NCBI GenBank assembly: GCA_902478985.1
Contig: CABSNH010000001.1
Location: 1-56,474 of the forward strand
Source: an uncultured Collinsella sp.
Lineage (GTDB): Bacteria > Actinomycetota > Coriobacteriia > Coriobacteriales > Coriobacteriaceae
Length of the DNA: 56,474 nt
Direction: 5' to 3'
Part shown: positions 26,387 to 34,171 of the stretch, piece by piece
Position numbering within the stretch: position 1 is the first letter of the stretch
Layout of the letters: each line of letters begins with the position of its first letter
Position numbers and translations under genes: made by a program
Notes under the pieces: model-generated
The model's input: the letters and a program-made list of their open reading frames with translations, nothing else
Told to the model about the DNA's origin: nothing
The model's database searches: none

Positions 26387-27724
26387 ATGGACGAGATGTT
26401 TGCCATTAAATGCCAAAACTGCGGCGGCCCCATGTATTCGCACCAGGCAAAGCGCAGCTTTGAGTGCGCCTATTGCGAAACGGTTATTCCGTGGCAAGCG
26501 GACGCCGGGGAGCCCAAGAGCGCCCTGGGTATCCGTCATACGCCGCTGACAGTGGTTGACGGGCTGCTCAAGCTCACGCACGTCTCGCAGCTCGAGCGCC
26601 CGGAGGACCCGGACTGGTATTTCTTTAATTCACACTGGCGCAATCAGTCGGTTCTGGAGCATCTGCTGTGGGAGGACCGCGGCACGGCGCAGGAGTTCCA
26701 AGAAGCCACGCACGTGAGCATTCCCTGCCCCTTCTGTGGAGCGTCCTTTGAGGGCGAGTCAACGCAGCGTGTGTTTGAGTGCCCGTCCTGCGGCAACAAG
26801 ATCGGCATTGCCGACCTGCTCAAGCCGGGGACGTTTAGCAAGCGCCTGACCTTGGGCGTTGGTGCGGAGTATGTACCTGGGCAGGGTATTCCCTGCGAAA
26901 TCTCGCCGCAGCAGGCACGTGCCAACGCACTGCAGCTGGTGCGCCAGTACCCCGACGCCTTTGCCGGGCACGACGTGGAAGATGCGATCCAAAACGACAT
27001 GATGCTCTTCTACTTCCCCATGGCGCTCGCGGATTTGCGCATGATGGCGTCCTTCCCGGGCAAGGGCATGAGCAAGGAGACCTTGGTGTACTACGAGGTG
27101 CTTGACTGGGCATATCCGCGGGCAAACTACCTGGACGTTCGCCTCATGGGCATTTTGGAACCGTGGGACTTTGCCAAGGTCGGCCCGTTCGATCCCGCCA
27201 TGCAGGAAGGCGACTTCCGCGTTGTCTCCGTCGATGCGTCTACCAAGGACCAGGTGGTCATTGATAAGCTGGCGCTCGACATTGCCGGCAACGATGCCGA
27301 GGCGGTGCTGGGGCTCAATAAAAAGAGCATCCGCACCTGGGCGCGCAAGGCTCGCAAGCATAAGGACGGCCTGGTGATGGTACCGGTCTACTTTGTCGAT
27401 CGCCCAGCGACGGACAGCCGCGATGGCGAGCAGGTGCGCATTGCCGTAAACGGCCAGACGGGCCGCGCGGCCGCGGTGGTGTTTGGCAACAAGCGCGAAA
27501 CGCATATCGTGGCGCCGCTCAACCCGAGTCTGCATCTGTCCGGAGAAAGCACCGTGCACGCCACGCCCATCGAGGTCAAATACGTTAAATCGCCCTTCCT
27601 CTACCAGATCGTGCGTAAGGGAGGCGGCGAGCAACCGCGCCAGGTGGCAGCGGTTGCCGAGGGTTCCTACCGAGAAGAAAAGCCCAAACGCAAGGGCTTG
27701 CTCGCTGCGATCTTTGGGAAGTAG
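26387..27724 (+). CDS. zinc-ribbon protein, TFIIB-type fingers
   Basis: The 445-residue protein has two N-terminal zinc ribbons: CQNCGG with CAYC (residues 8-30), then CPFCGASF with CPSCGNK (about 110-140). A large soluble region without recognised catalytic motifs follows. A basic tail (KPKRKGLLAAIFGK) ends the protein. AAGGAGG lies a few bases before the ATG. Such proteins are often annotated only as TFIIB-type zinc-ribbon proteins; there is no evidence that it acts in transcription. The neighbouring genes do not suggest a pathway. Confidence 0.75.
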   Translation: MDEMFAIKCQNCGGPMYSHQAKRSFECAYCETVIPWQADAGEPKSALGIRHTPLTVVDGLLKLTHVSQLERPEDPDWYFFNSHWRNQSVLEHLLWEDRGTAQEFQEATHVSIPCPFCGASFEGESTQRVFECPSCGNKIGIADLLKPGTFSKRLTLGVGAEYVPGQGIPCEISPQQARANALQLVRQYPDAFAGHDVEDAIQNDMMLFYFPMALADLRMMASFPGKGMSKETLVYYEVLDWAYPRANYLDVRLMGILEPWDFAKVGPFDPAMQEGDFRVVSVDASTKDQVVIDKLALDIAGNDAEAVLGLNKKSIRTWARKARKHKDGLVMVPVYFVDRPATDSRDGEQVRIAVNGQTGRAAAVVFGNKRETHIVAPLNPSLHLSGESTVHATPIEVKYVKSPFLYQIVRKGGGEQPRQVAAVAEGSYREEKPKRKGLLAAIFGK

Positions 27725-27992
27725 GGGAGTAGTGCCGGTCGGCGCTGCGATCCGATAGCCAGAGGAACGGGGCAGCTCGCAGGAGTGCGGACTGTCGTCT
27801 GATTGTTTGAGGGTGCCAGATGTAAATAATCGGTGGAGCGGCTGCAAAAGAGCCGTCTCGCTGGGTAAAATCAGGATGTGCCGCGGAACCCGCTCCTCAG
27901 CTAGTCACACTTCGGAAGCGCGGGCAACGCAGGTATTATCGTCTAAAGGGCCGGCTGCAACCGGTCCTTTTTATGACTCCCTTCGCTATCCG
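27725..27992. other. non-coding stretch with possible structured RNA
   Basis: No credible gene is seen. Local stems such as CGGCT/AGCCG near 27840-27857 and the terminator-like hairpin at 27945 suggest that a short transcript could be made here. It does not match any RNA class I know. Confidence 0.3.
27945..27972 (+). terminator. terminator-like hairpin
   Basis: AAAGGGCCGG pairs with CCGGTCCTTT around CTGCAA and ends in TTTTT. It is 220 bases after the zinc-ribbon gene, so it may end that transcript or a separate small RNA. Confidence 0.6.
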
Positions 27993-28085
27993 TTACTGCT
28001 TATATTCCCGCCAGATCGAGTAGAGGTTCCGGGCAATGCCGGTCACATACATCGAGAGGCGCAGGATTTCAAGAAACAAGTTCAT
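27993..28085 (-). CDS. possible 30-residue peptide
   Basis: An ATG frame of 30 codons reads MNLFLEILRLSMYVTGIARN and continues to WREYKQ. It forms an amphipathic or membrane-seeking helix with a basic C-terminus. GGGGTGA precedes the ATG by a few bases. It is the third small frame on this strand after the ADP-ribosylglycohydrolase operon. The frame is open upstream for 21 more codons without a good start. No family is recognised; it could be chance. Confidence 0.3.
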   Translation of the reverse strand: MNLFLEILRLSMYVTGIARNLYSIWREYKQ

Positions 28086-28228
28086 AGGCTTCACCCCAAT
28101 CGGAGATCGGAGCGTTGCCCGCAGGCGGATTCCGCGGCAGTCAAGATTTTACCTCACAGGCCGCGGTGGGAGACATCCTGCCCATTCCATGGTTTGGAAC
28201 AGTGTCGATCTAACGGGCAATCAAACCC

Positions 28229-28450
28229 CTAGCACTCTTTGAATTGAGCAAGCATCTGCCCGAAGAAGCTGAGCCCGGATGGCTCATAAATGAGTGAGCC
28301 GCCATCTTCGGTTCGGTAGACCCCGCAGGGGAGGTAACGCCCGTCGGGGAGAACATAGAGGTTGGCTTCTTCCTTCAGTCCTGCTGGAAATAGCGGAATC
28401 CCGTTTTCGTCCACTTGGAACTCGTCTATATTTGCGATCTTTCTTTCCGT
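28229..28450 (-). CDS. 73-residue protein with apparent ACG start
   Basis: The frame contains EFQVDENGIPLFPAGLKEEA, NLYVLPDGRYLPCGVYR and a C-terminal FGQMLAQFKEC, a coherent soluble small protein. A perfect AGGAGG (28455-28460) lies four bases before ACG (28448-28450), which opens the frame as ACG-Glu-Arg-Lys-Ile-Ala. The nearest standard start, GTG at 28414, is 12 codons further in and has no ribosome site. Either ACG is used weakly or the original ATG has mutated. It lies 25 bases downstream of the glycohydrolase gene in the same direction. Function unknown. Confidence 0.5.
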   Translation of the reverse strand, partial: TERKIANIDEFQVDENGIPLFPAGLKEEANLYVLPDGRYLPCGVYRTEDGGSLIYEPSGLSFFGQMLAQFKEC

Positions 28451-28485
28451 GGTGCCTCCTGGTCAGTTTCTATCGTAAGTGCGCC

Positions 28486-29403
28486 CTAAAACAAACACTG
28501 CTCTATCAGCTCTTTACCGCGCAAGGCGTCGGTCCACTCCTGCGGAATTGCGTCGATGCCGTATACCGTGCCGGCGAGGGCGCCGGCAACGGCTGCGGTG
28601 GTATCGGTGTCGTCGCCCAGGTTGACGGCGACAAGCACGCAATCTTCGTAGCTGGTAGTGTTGACGAAGCACCAGGTGGCTGCCTTAAGCGTGTCGCGCA
28701 CGAAGCCACCTGACCTGATTTCCTGCTCAGGCACGCCTTTCAGATGGAGTGCCCGCGAGGGGAGCGCGCCGTTCATCACATTCCTCATCAGCTCAACAAA
28801 TATGATGCATGCATCGGTTGATGTTCTGTGGGCGTGCGTGATTGCCGAGACCTCGCGGATCTCGTTGTCCGTCGCATCGGTGAACGCTAGGGGAGCGATG
28901 CGCATGAGCGATCCGTTGCCGTTGTCGCGCTCGCCGGAGCCTCCTTTGCCGGTGTGCAAAGCGCGGGCGGTCGTGCCGCCGTAATCGAAAACGCCGTCGA
29001 TCGTATACTCGCCACGGGCAATCCAGCGTACGAACTTGTCGCGCATGTCTGCGGTGTCGATGTGCCCGAGCTCCCTAATCGAGTCACAGGTAGCAAGCGT
29101 CATGGACGTGTCATCGCTCCAGGTGCCGGCGGGCTGCCCATGCGTGCCGTAGCCGATCATGTCCGTGCATTTGAACGTGCCGCGGGGCCTAAACTCGTAA
29201 GGAACGCCCAGCGCGTCGCCGACGGCAAGCCCGTAAATGCAGCCGCGTAGCGCTGGTTTCGACGTATGCCCACGTTTCGTTGTAGGGGGCGCTGGCGAGA
29301 TGAGCCGAAATCCCTCTGAATCGCTCTTGCGTCGTGCGGCCATGTCCTCGGCAGAACGCACTTTAGGTGCGCTTTCGGTGATGGCCTGATTGATGTCTGC
29401 CAT
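28486..29403 (-). CDS. ADP-ribosylglycohydrolase (ARH/DraG family)
   Basis: The 305-residue protein has the family's metal-binding motifs in order: GLAVGDALGVPYEF, GTWSDDTSMTLAT, the NGSLMRIAPLAF segment, and NLGDDTDTTAAVAGALAG. It should remove ADP-ribose from protein or another acceptor using two Mg or Mn ions. The ATG at 29403 has GAGAGGTG seven bases before it; about 60 residues precede the catalytic fold and are not conserved-looking. It sits downstream of a HicB-like regulator and upstream of small ORFs. No ADP-ribosyltransferase is visible in the window, so its substrate is unknown. Confidence 0.9.
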   Translation of the reverse strand: MADINQAITESAPKVRSAEDMAARRKSDSEGFRLISPAPPTTKRGHTSKPALRGCIYGLAVGDALGVPYEFRPRGTFKCTDMIGYGTHGQPAGTWSDDTSMTLATCDSIRELGHIDTADMRDKFVRWIARGEYTIDGVFDYGGTTARALHTGKGGSGERDNGNGSLMRIAPLAFTDATDNEIREVSAITHAHRTSTDACIIFVELMRNVMNGALPSRALHLKGVPEQEIRSGGFVRDTLKAATWCFVNTTSYEDCVLVAVNLGDDTDTTAAVAGALAGTVYGIDAIPQEWTDALRGKELIEQCLF

Positions 29404-29463
29404 GGGAAACACCTCTCGTACTTTGGATTGAGGATGCGCGGCTACCTGCGGCAATGTGTCCAG

Positions 29464-29520
29464 CCCAATTCGGGACGCAGTGAGTCCCGAATTGGGAGAG
29501 CTTGTCAGCTAATCTGACAA
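29464..29520. promoter_or_regulatory. two adjacent perfect palindromes before the glycohydrolase gene
   Basis: CCCAATTCGGGAC (29464-29476) is the exact complement of 29484-29496 across seven bases. TTGTCAG (29502-29508) pairs with CTGACAA (29514-29520) across five. They lie 61-117 bases upstream of the glycohydrolase start and just after the HicB-like gene, whose HTH domain could bind them. They may instead end the upstream transcript, although no T-run follows. Confidence 0.5.
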
Positions 29521-29546
29521 ATGAAAAAACCCGCAACGCTATTGCT

Positions 29547-30000
29547 TTATACAGCAATAGGGACCTCTTTTGGGCGCCCTGCCTTTGGAGCGTCGGCGAG
29601 TCGTGCCTCGATGGAAGATTTGGACACCATGCGCTTGGTGCCATCCTTCCATGAATCCAACAGTTCAGCATTTATAAGTTGCGATACTCTTGCCGAGCTA
29701 ACGCCAAGCATGCGCGCGGCATCCGCTGCGTGGACGGAGGGGATATCGTTGAGTTCGCGACTGACGGCCACGGCGATAATCTTGCCACCGCGCTGCGGCT
29801 CGTGGCCAAAGTTCGGCGCATGCATGGTCAACGCCGCCCATTAGGTGGTCATCGACCATGCATGCGAGAAAATCAGCGGCGCTTTCGACGGCGTCGTTTA
29901 GGTCGGATCCGAACGTTCCACCTCCGCTCAGCGAGCCACATGGCACAGCGTTGATAACGCCGTCCGAATCAAAGAACTCGAATTCCCATGCGTAAACCAG
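29547..30000 (-). pseudogene. HicB-like antitoxin/HTH protein, frameshifted, CTG start
   Basis: Two overlapping frames make one gene. The first, from 30000, reads VYAWEFEFFDSDGVINAVPC and then NDAVESAADFLACMVDDHLMGG, like the HicB N-terminal fold. After a one-base shift near 29831-29845 the second frame reads HAPNFGHEPQRGGKIIAVAV and an HTH segment (AADAARMLGVSSARVSQLI, then DGTKRMVSKSSIEARL). The combined order matches HicB-like proteins with C-terminal HTH domains that I know from this class. The frame opens with CTG six bases after a perfect AGGAGG (30007-30012). The second part may still be made from TTG at 29831. No HicA was found beside it. Confidence 0.6.
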
Positions 30001-30158
30001 GAAAGACCTCCTCTAATGGCGAATAATACGAGGCGTACTCCTAGAAGCATTGCCAGTCGCATCGATGCGGCTAATCATGCCTATCTTAAAGCCTCGCGCG
30101 GACTCGAATTTCAATGTCGCTTTGCGCCTTCGTGCAGGATTCCCGAAGTGACTAAAAT

Positions 30159-30473
30159 GTGACCATAGAGACAGTTTTAGCGAACCCCACGGCAGTGACG
30201 CGTATGGACAACAACACGCTGCTGTTCCAGGACAAAGGTTCGGGTAGGTTTAAAGACGTCAAGATCTACCCTAACCGCATTGAGGTACTCAAGAAGGGCA
30301 TTTTTGGCGGCAAGCACACCGAGATTGTCTACCTTAAGGACATCACGGGGGTCAGCAGGATCAAGGGTCGCGACGTTTTCCTACGTAACAGGCTGTTGAC
30401 TGCCTGTGTCTTTAGTCTGAGCAGCCGCTCCCAAGCTCAGGAGTTCGTGAATGCGCTGAACATGGTGATGTAG
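30159..30473 (+). CDS. bacterial PH-domain-like protein
   Basis: The frame of 104 residues holds FKDVKIYPNRIEVLKKGIFG, then HTEIVYLKDITGVS and a C-terminal helix SQAQEFVNALNMV. This strand-rich pattern with one final helix is typical of bacterial PH (PF14470-like) domains, which are short modules of unclear ligand. The GTG at 30159 has no good ribosome site; ATG at 30204 would shorten it by 15 residues and still keep the domain. It is a lone gene between divergent and convergent neighbours. Confidence 0.65.
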   Translation: MTIETVLANPTAVTRMDNNTLLFQDKGSGRFKDVKIYPNRIEVLKKGIFGGKHTEIVYLKDITGVSRIKGRDVFLRNRLLTACVFSLSSRSQAQEFVNALNMVM

Positions 30474-30500
30474 CCGATAACGGTGTTCGGGCTAAGGTAA

Positions 30501-30536
30501 AAATCGGGGCGCAGAACGGTATTCTGCGCCCCGATT
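30501..30536 (-). terminator. strong terminator of the phospholipase gene
   Basis: A perfect 15-bp stem (30502-30516 with 30522-30536) around a five-base loop is followed on the minus strand by TTTTTACC. It may also stop the convergent PH-domain transcript. Confidence 0.85.
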
Positions 30537-30565
30537 GAGTTAATGCGCCCAAAAGGCCGGCTTGC

Positions 30566-33046
30566 CTATTCGCTAGCACCTTCGTTGTCTTCGCGGTCAC
30601 TGGCAAGCATTGCTGCACCTGCGACCGTTGTCGCCACGGCGGCAGCGGCGAGCCCGGCAGCGATGCCAGAGCCGTCGCCCGTGTCGGCGAGTTTTCCGGC
30701 CGAGCCCTTGCTCTTGTTGCCCTTGCCGTTCTTGTCGGCGCTGTCCGCGTTGGTACCGCTGTCGGTGCCGGTGCCGCCTGCACTGCCCGAAGTCGTCACA
30801 GTAAAGCTTGCGGCTCCGTCGGTGGCAAGCGTGTAGTTTTGCGCCGCGTCGCCCAACAGGCCTTTCGCACGCACCCAATATGTCCCCGCGGCAAATGCCT
30901 CGCCCTCGGCCATCGCCGTTCCCGGAGCGCCGTTCGCGTCGTGCACAAACTCGAGCTGGGCCGTGCAGGCATCGGTTTCGAGCTTGCCCTCGAGTGATGC
31001 CACAATCTTGGCGCGCACGTCTTCGCCGGCCTTAAGGCCTTCGAGTCCCTCAAAATGGGGCGTCAGCGCGCGTGGATCGATATCGATGGGCACGGAGCCC
31101 CGCAGCTCCGTAACGGTCTCGTTGCCCAAGGCGTCGACGTCCACATATTCGATGGCAAACGCATGGCCCGAAGCCGCCACGTTGAGTACGTTGCTGCTGT
31201 TGACAAGGCGGAAATGACCCTCGCCAACGGTCTTGCCATCTTGGAGTGAGGCATCGCTCAGCGAGTCGCCGTATGTCATGTGCATGCGGGTCGGGAGGTA
31301 GTACGAAGCTGTCTGCTTGTGCTGTGCGTAATTGCGCTGGTAGATGCTCCGCGCCAGTGCCGCATCAACAAAGTCGGATGCGATGATGCCAATGTGCTTG
31401 AGGCAATCTGACTTTGTTTTATCGCTGCCGCTGGGATTGATGTACTGGCTCTTGTACAGATGCTCGTTGACCACTCGCGCCGCGGTAAAAGGATTGCTTC
31501 CTTGTTTGTAATTCGTGCAACTGGTGTAGTTGATAGACCAGCAGCGTTCCAGGACTTGTACCTTGGCGCCATCATTGTCCTCGACGTCCACCTTGTTGCG
31601 CGTGAGATTGGTCGTCTCTCGCAGCGCCATATCGACCCAGCTAATCTTGTCGGTTCCGGTGCATTCAAAATGGTCCTGGGCGTATACCTTGGTGCAATAG
31701 GGCTCTTTGTCGCCCGCATTGCCCGTAGTCTCAAAGCCTCGCGCGTCTTGGACGAGGCACATCGACTGCCCGGAATGCGCCTTGATTTTGTCGTCCCATT
31801 GGGTGAGATCGAGGCCCCACGTGTGGCTGCTTACGCTGTTGCCGGCGAGTACAAATCGACGCAGCAGGACGATCTTTCCGCGCACCTCGTTCAGTGTGGG
31901 GATTCGGCTCGACGTGTAGAACAGATCGGGATTATCGTGCATAACCTTGGCGAAAGCCGTCGTAACGCTTTCGTCGGTAGCCTCGTCGTTGCCTCGTGAC
32001 GCAAGCATGATGAGCGCTTCTGACGGGTTTTCGTTCAAAAATGTTTTGAAGTAACCGATGACATCGGAGAGATGCATAAAGCCCCCGTCTTTTTTGAGCA
32101 GGTAGCATCTTCCATGGTCGATACCGGGGTCGCCGTTCTCGTCGTTCCTTCCGAGTCGGATATCAAAATAGCGAATGCCTTCGAGCAACTGCGTCGGGAT
32201 GTAATCCTGCTGGCACTTTGCTTGTGAGGATTGGGGCTCGGTGTCGTTGTCCACGCTGCAGGTGCCCGAATCATGCGTGCCCGGGATACTCAGCTCGTCG
32301 AGGTACTTGTTGTCGTCGACGTATTTCATCCAGCATGGTCCGTCGACGTAGCTGCTATACGTGGTCCAGTCGATACTTCTAACTGTGGTATTGATCTTGC
32401 CCATGTCGTAACCGACAAGTTCTAGCTCCCACGGAATGCTCTTACTCTTATGGCAGATCTTATTGTTGTCCTGGTCTTTGCCGTCCGATTCTATTGCCAG
32501 GTACTTAATGTCTTTTTTCTCGGTTTCTTTCTCGACCGTGCGGTCTCGAATGATATAGGTTCCGTTTGATTGACGTTCGAACGCAAAAGCGCGGCTGGGC
32601 TTGTTGTCATACTCGCCGCCCCATACGTGGATGACCTTTCCATCTTTGTCCGAGTCGTCGTCGACCGACCAAATGCTGTAGCCCGTCTTTTTATGCTCTT
32701 CGAAATTGAGCAAGGTGCGGATAGCATACCAGTTTGTATCGTCATTCTTGGTCGTTACGTTCTCAAGGATGAGCTTGCTGGACGTGCCGTCGTTAAACAG
32801 GTGGCAGACGTTGCCGCGAACGTTGCCGTCTTGGTTGACGCTCGCGGTGCGAAAATAGCCCGCGGGGCGAAGGCGAATGACGAAATTGTCGAGGCTGTCC
32901 GACGGTGCGGGTGTGTTGTCTGCAAATGCCGTTCGCAGGGGAATGCCCGGCGCTGCGGTTTCAGGCAGGCTTGCAAGTGGTGACAACGCCGCAAGCCCTA
33001 GGCCCAGCGTAAACGCTCGGCGGCTGATGGCATGGTGTTCGGTCAT
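30566..33046 (-). CDS. wall-anchored phosphatidylinositol phospholipase C
   Basis: The 826-residue protein starts with a Tat signal (SRRAFTLGLGLAALSPLA). A ricin-like carbohydrate-binding stretch probably covers about 50-210. The PI-PLC X domain follows: LDELSIPGTHDSGTC (His258), IRYFDIRLG and DHGRCY (His311). The C-terminus has LADTG, a hydrophobic run (IAAGLAAAAVATTVAGAAML) and a charged end, a sortase signal of the LAxTG kind. It should cleave phosphatidylinositol or GPI-type lipids outside the cell, perhaps from the host or diet. GGAGGAG precedes the ATG. The first half is richer in A/T codons than its neighbours, a hint of transfer. Confidence 0.9.
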   Translation of the reverse strand: MTEHHAISRRAFTLGLGLAALSPLASLPETAAPGIPLRTAFADNTPAPSDSLDNFVIRLRPAGYFRTASVNQDGNVRGNVCHLFNDGTSSKLILENVTTKNDDTNWYAIRTLLNFEEHKKTGYSIWSVDDDSDKDGKVIHVWGGEYDNKPSRAFAFERQSNGTYIIRDRTVEKETEKKDIKYLAIESDGKDQDNNKICHKSKSIPWELELVGYDMGKINTTVRSIDWTTYSSYVDGPCWMKYVDDNKYLDELSIPGTHDSGTCSVDNDTEPQSSQAKCQQDYIPTQLLEGIRYFDIRLGRNDENGDPGIDHGRCYLLKKDGGFMHLSDVIGYFKTFLNENPSEALIMLASRGNDEATDESVTTAFAKVMHDNPDLFYTSSRIPTLNEVRGKIVLLRRFVLAGNSVSSHTWGLDLTQWDDKIKAHSGQSMCLVQDARGFETTGNAGDKEPYCTKVYAQDHFECTGTDKISWVDMALRETTNLTRNKVDVEDNDGAKVQVLERCWSINYTSCTNYKQGSNPFTAARVVNEHLYKSQYINPSGSDKTKSDCLKHIGIIASDFVDAALARSIYQRNYAQHKQTASYYLPTRMHMTYGDSLSDASLQDGKTVGEGHFRLVNSSNVLNVAASGHAFAIEYVDVDALGNETVTELRGSVPIDIDPRALTPHFEGLEGLKAGEDVRAKIVASLEGKLETDACTAQLEFVHDANGAPGTAMAEGEAFAAGTYWVRAKGLLGDAAQNYTLATDGAASFTVTTSGSAGGTGTDSGTNADSADKNGKGNKSKGSAGKLADTGDGSGIAAGLAAAAVATTVAGAAMLASDREDNEGASE

Positions 33047-33351
33047 ATCTCCTCCGTTCGCAGGGTGCGGTTATGCACTTGTTTTGGTCACTATACTGCC
33101 CAGATGTTTAAAGACGCCGGTTTAAATTGCCTGCGCGGCGCTATAAATCGGCGGGCGGACGTGTTGGGGCACTTGTCTATTTGTGCTGTTATCACGTCTG
33201 GGATGGTTTTGGAGCCCGGCATCCTGCGTTCGTCGGCTACCGGCATAAGAATGGGGAGGGTCGGCTTACCGGCCCTCCCTGGGTACGAAGCGCTGGGATA
33301 CCGTCGCTTGTTTGCACTGCGTCCGTGTTTCCCGTTGTGCTCGCCAGTCGC
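33047..33351. other. intergenic region between lipoprotein 1 and the phospholipase
   Basis: No gene is supported. It holds the lipoprotein terminator (33254-33279) and, on the minus strand, TATAGT (33090-33095), a possible -10 for the phospholipase gene with no clear -35. Confidence 0.4.
33254..33279 (-). terminator. hairpin after lipoprotein 1
   Basis: GGGAGGGTCGG and CCGGCCCTCCC form an 11-bp stem with one mismatch around CTTA. The T-rich tail on the minus strand is weak. Confidence 0.6.
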
Positions 33352-33945
33352 TTAGCGCTTGATCTCGATATCCTCGAGCTTGACGTCCATGGCCTCGGTC
33401 TTGGCCTTGGCGATGTCGTCGGCAAACTCCAGAGACTTCATCATGGTCTCGACGGCGTCCTTGTGCTCCTCGACATTGTCGATACGTACGTACACACTGC
33501 CGCCGTCAACGTCAGTGAAGTACTCGGTCGTCACGCCGCCCGAGTGCGTAAAGTAGGCGCTGCGCCAGGTCTTGCCGTTGTACTTAACGGGATCGCTCTC
33601 GGTCCATCCGGAGTTGGCCTTCCACTTTGCCTCGTAGTCAAACAGTTCGTCGGCGTTCTTGTCAGGATCGAAGACGGGGATGAAGCGGTCGCTGGCATGC
33701 TCGCTCTCGGTGAACTTAAACTGGGCCCTGTCGGCGGTATCGCCTGCGACGTCCGTGATTTCGACGCCCTCGGGGACTTCGACCTTAAACCAAATGAAGT
33801 CGGTCCTCATATCCACGGCTGGTTTTTCTGCTCCGCCGCCACCGCCACTTCCGGTAGCGCCGCCGCTGCCACCGCAGCCCACCAGGGCAACTGCGGCAAA
33901 GAGACTGATGCAGAGGGTGAGAATCGCAAAGGCCTTCTTTTTCAT
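33352..33945 (-). CDS. lipoprotein of unknown function, copy 1
   Basis: The 197-residue protein has a lipoprotein signal with lipobox LVGC (Cys24), a Gly/Ser-rich spacer and a domain starting at TDFIWFKVEVPEGVEI. The domain ends with a helix rich in Lys and Glu (EEHKDAVETMMKSLEFADDI). It is a clear paralogue of the next gene: both share TDFIWFKVE-(V/M)-PEGV, DRFIPV, YNGKTW or YNGRTW, and a FTDV-(D/E)-x-GSVYV segment. It is probably exported and anchored on the cell face. No catalytic motif is seen. Confidence 0.85.
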   Translation of the reverse strand: MKKKAFAILTLCISLFAAVALVGCGGSGGATGSGGGGGAEKPAVDMRTDFIWFKVEVPEGVEITDVAGDTADRAQFKFTESEHASDRFIPVFDPDKNADELFDYEAKWKANSGWTESDPVKYNGKTWRSAYFTHSGGVTTEYFTDVDGGSVYVRIDNVEEHKDAVETMMKSLEFADDIAKAKTEAMDVKLEDIEIKR

Positions 33946-34016
33946 GGTCGTGTCCTCCTCGATCTGTAACCGCCCATGGATTACCTGCCTTTACTGTACG
34001 CGCGGGCGGCTCGTTC

Positions 34017-34036
34017 AGGTGGGCCATGTGTCCCAT
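34017..34036. promoter_or_regulatory. shared 20-bp dyad upstream of lipoprotein 1
   Basis: AGGTGGGCCATGTGTCCCAT contains the imperfect palindrome TGGGCCATGTGTCCCA. The same 20 bases recur exactly at 34975-34994 upstream of the paralogous gene. A shared operator, or a relic of the duplication. Confidence 0.5.
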
Positions 34037-34081
34037 TCTGGGGGCCTGATTTGCGCCGACAAGTGGCAATATGCTCGGGCG

Positions 34082-34118
34082 TAAAAGAGGGGAGGGTCGG
34101 CCGATCCAATCCTCCCCT
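34082..34118 (-). terminator. terminator of lipoprotein 2
   Basis: On the minus strand AGGGGAGG pairs with CCTCCCCT, followed by CTTTTAC. The GGGAGGGTCGG piece resembles the hairpin after lipoprotein 1. Confidence 0.6.
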
Positions 34119-34171
34119 GGCTGGGCGTCCGATCATTTAATGAATGCGCACGCGATGCTGCGTGCGAGCCC

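Noticed and set aside
27807..28232. A 141-codon plus-strand frame in the gap after the zinc-ribbon gene.
   Set aside because: It crosses a terminator-like hairpin, has no ribosome site and its sequence is rich in Arg, Ser and His without any fold signs.
28036..28242. A 68-codon plus-strand frame.
   Set aside because: It has no good start signal, overlaps two better minus-strand frames and has the Arg-rich look of a shadow frame.
29547..30160. A HicA toxin partner for the HicB-like gene.
   Set aside because: No frame with the small double-stranded RNA-binding fold and catalytic His was found on either side.
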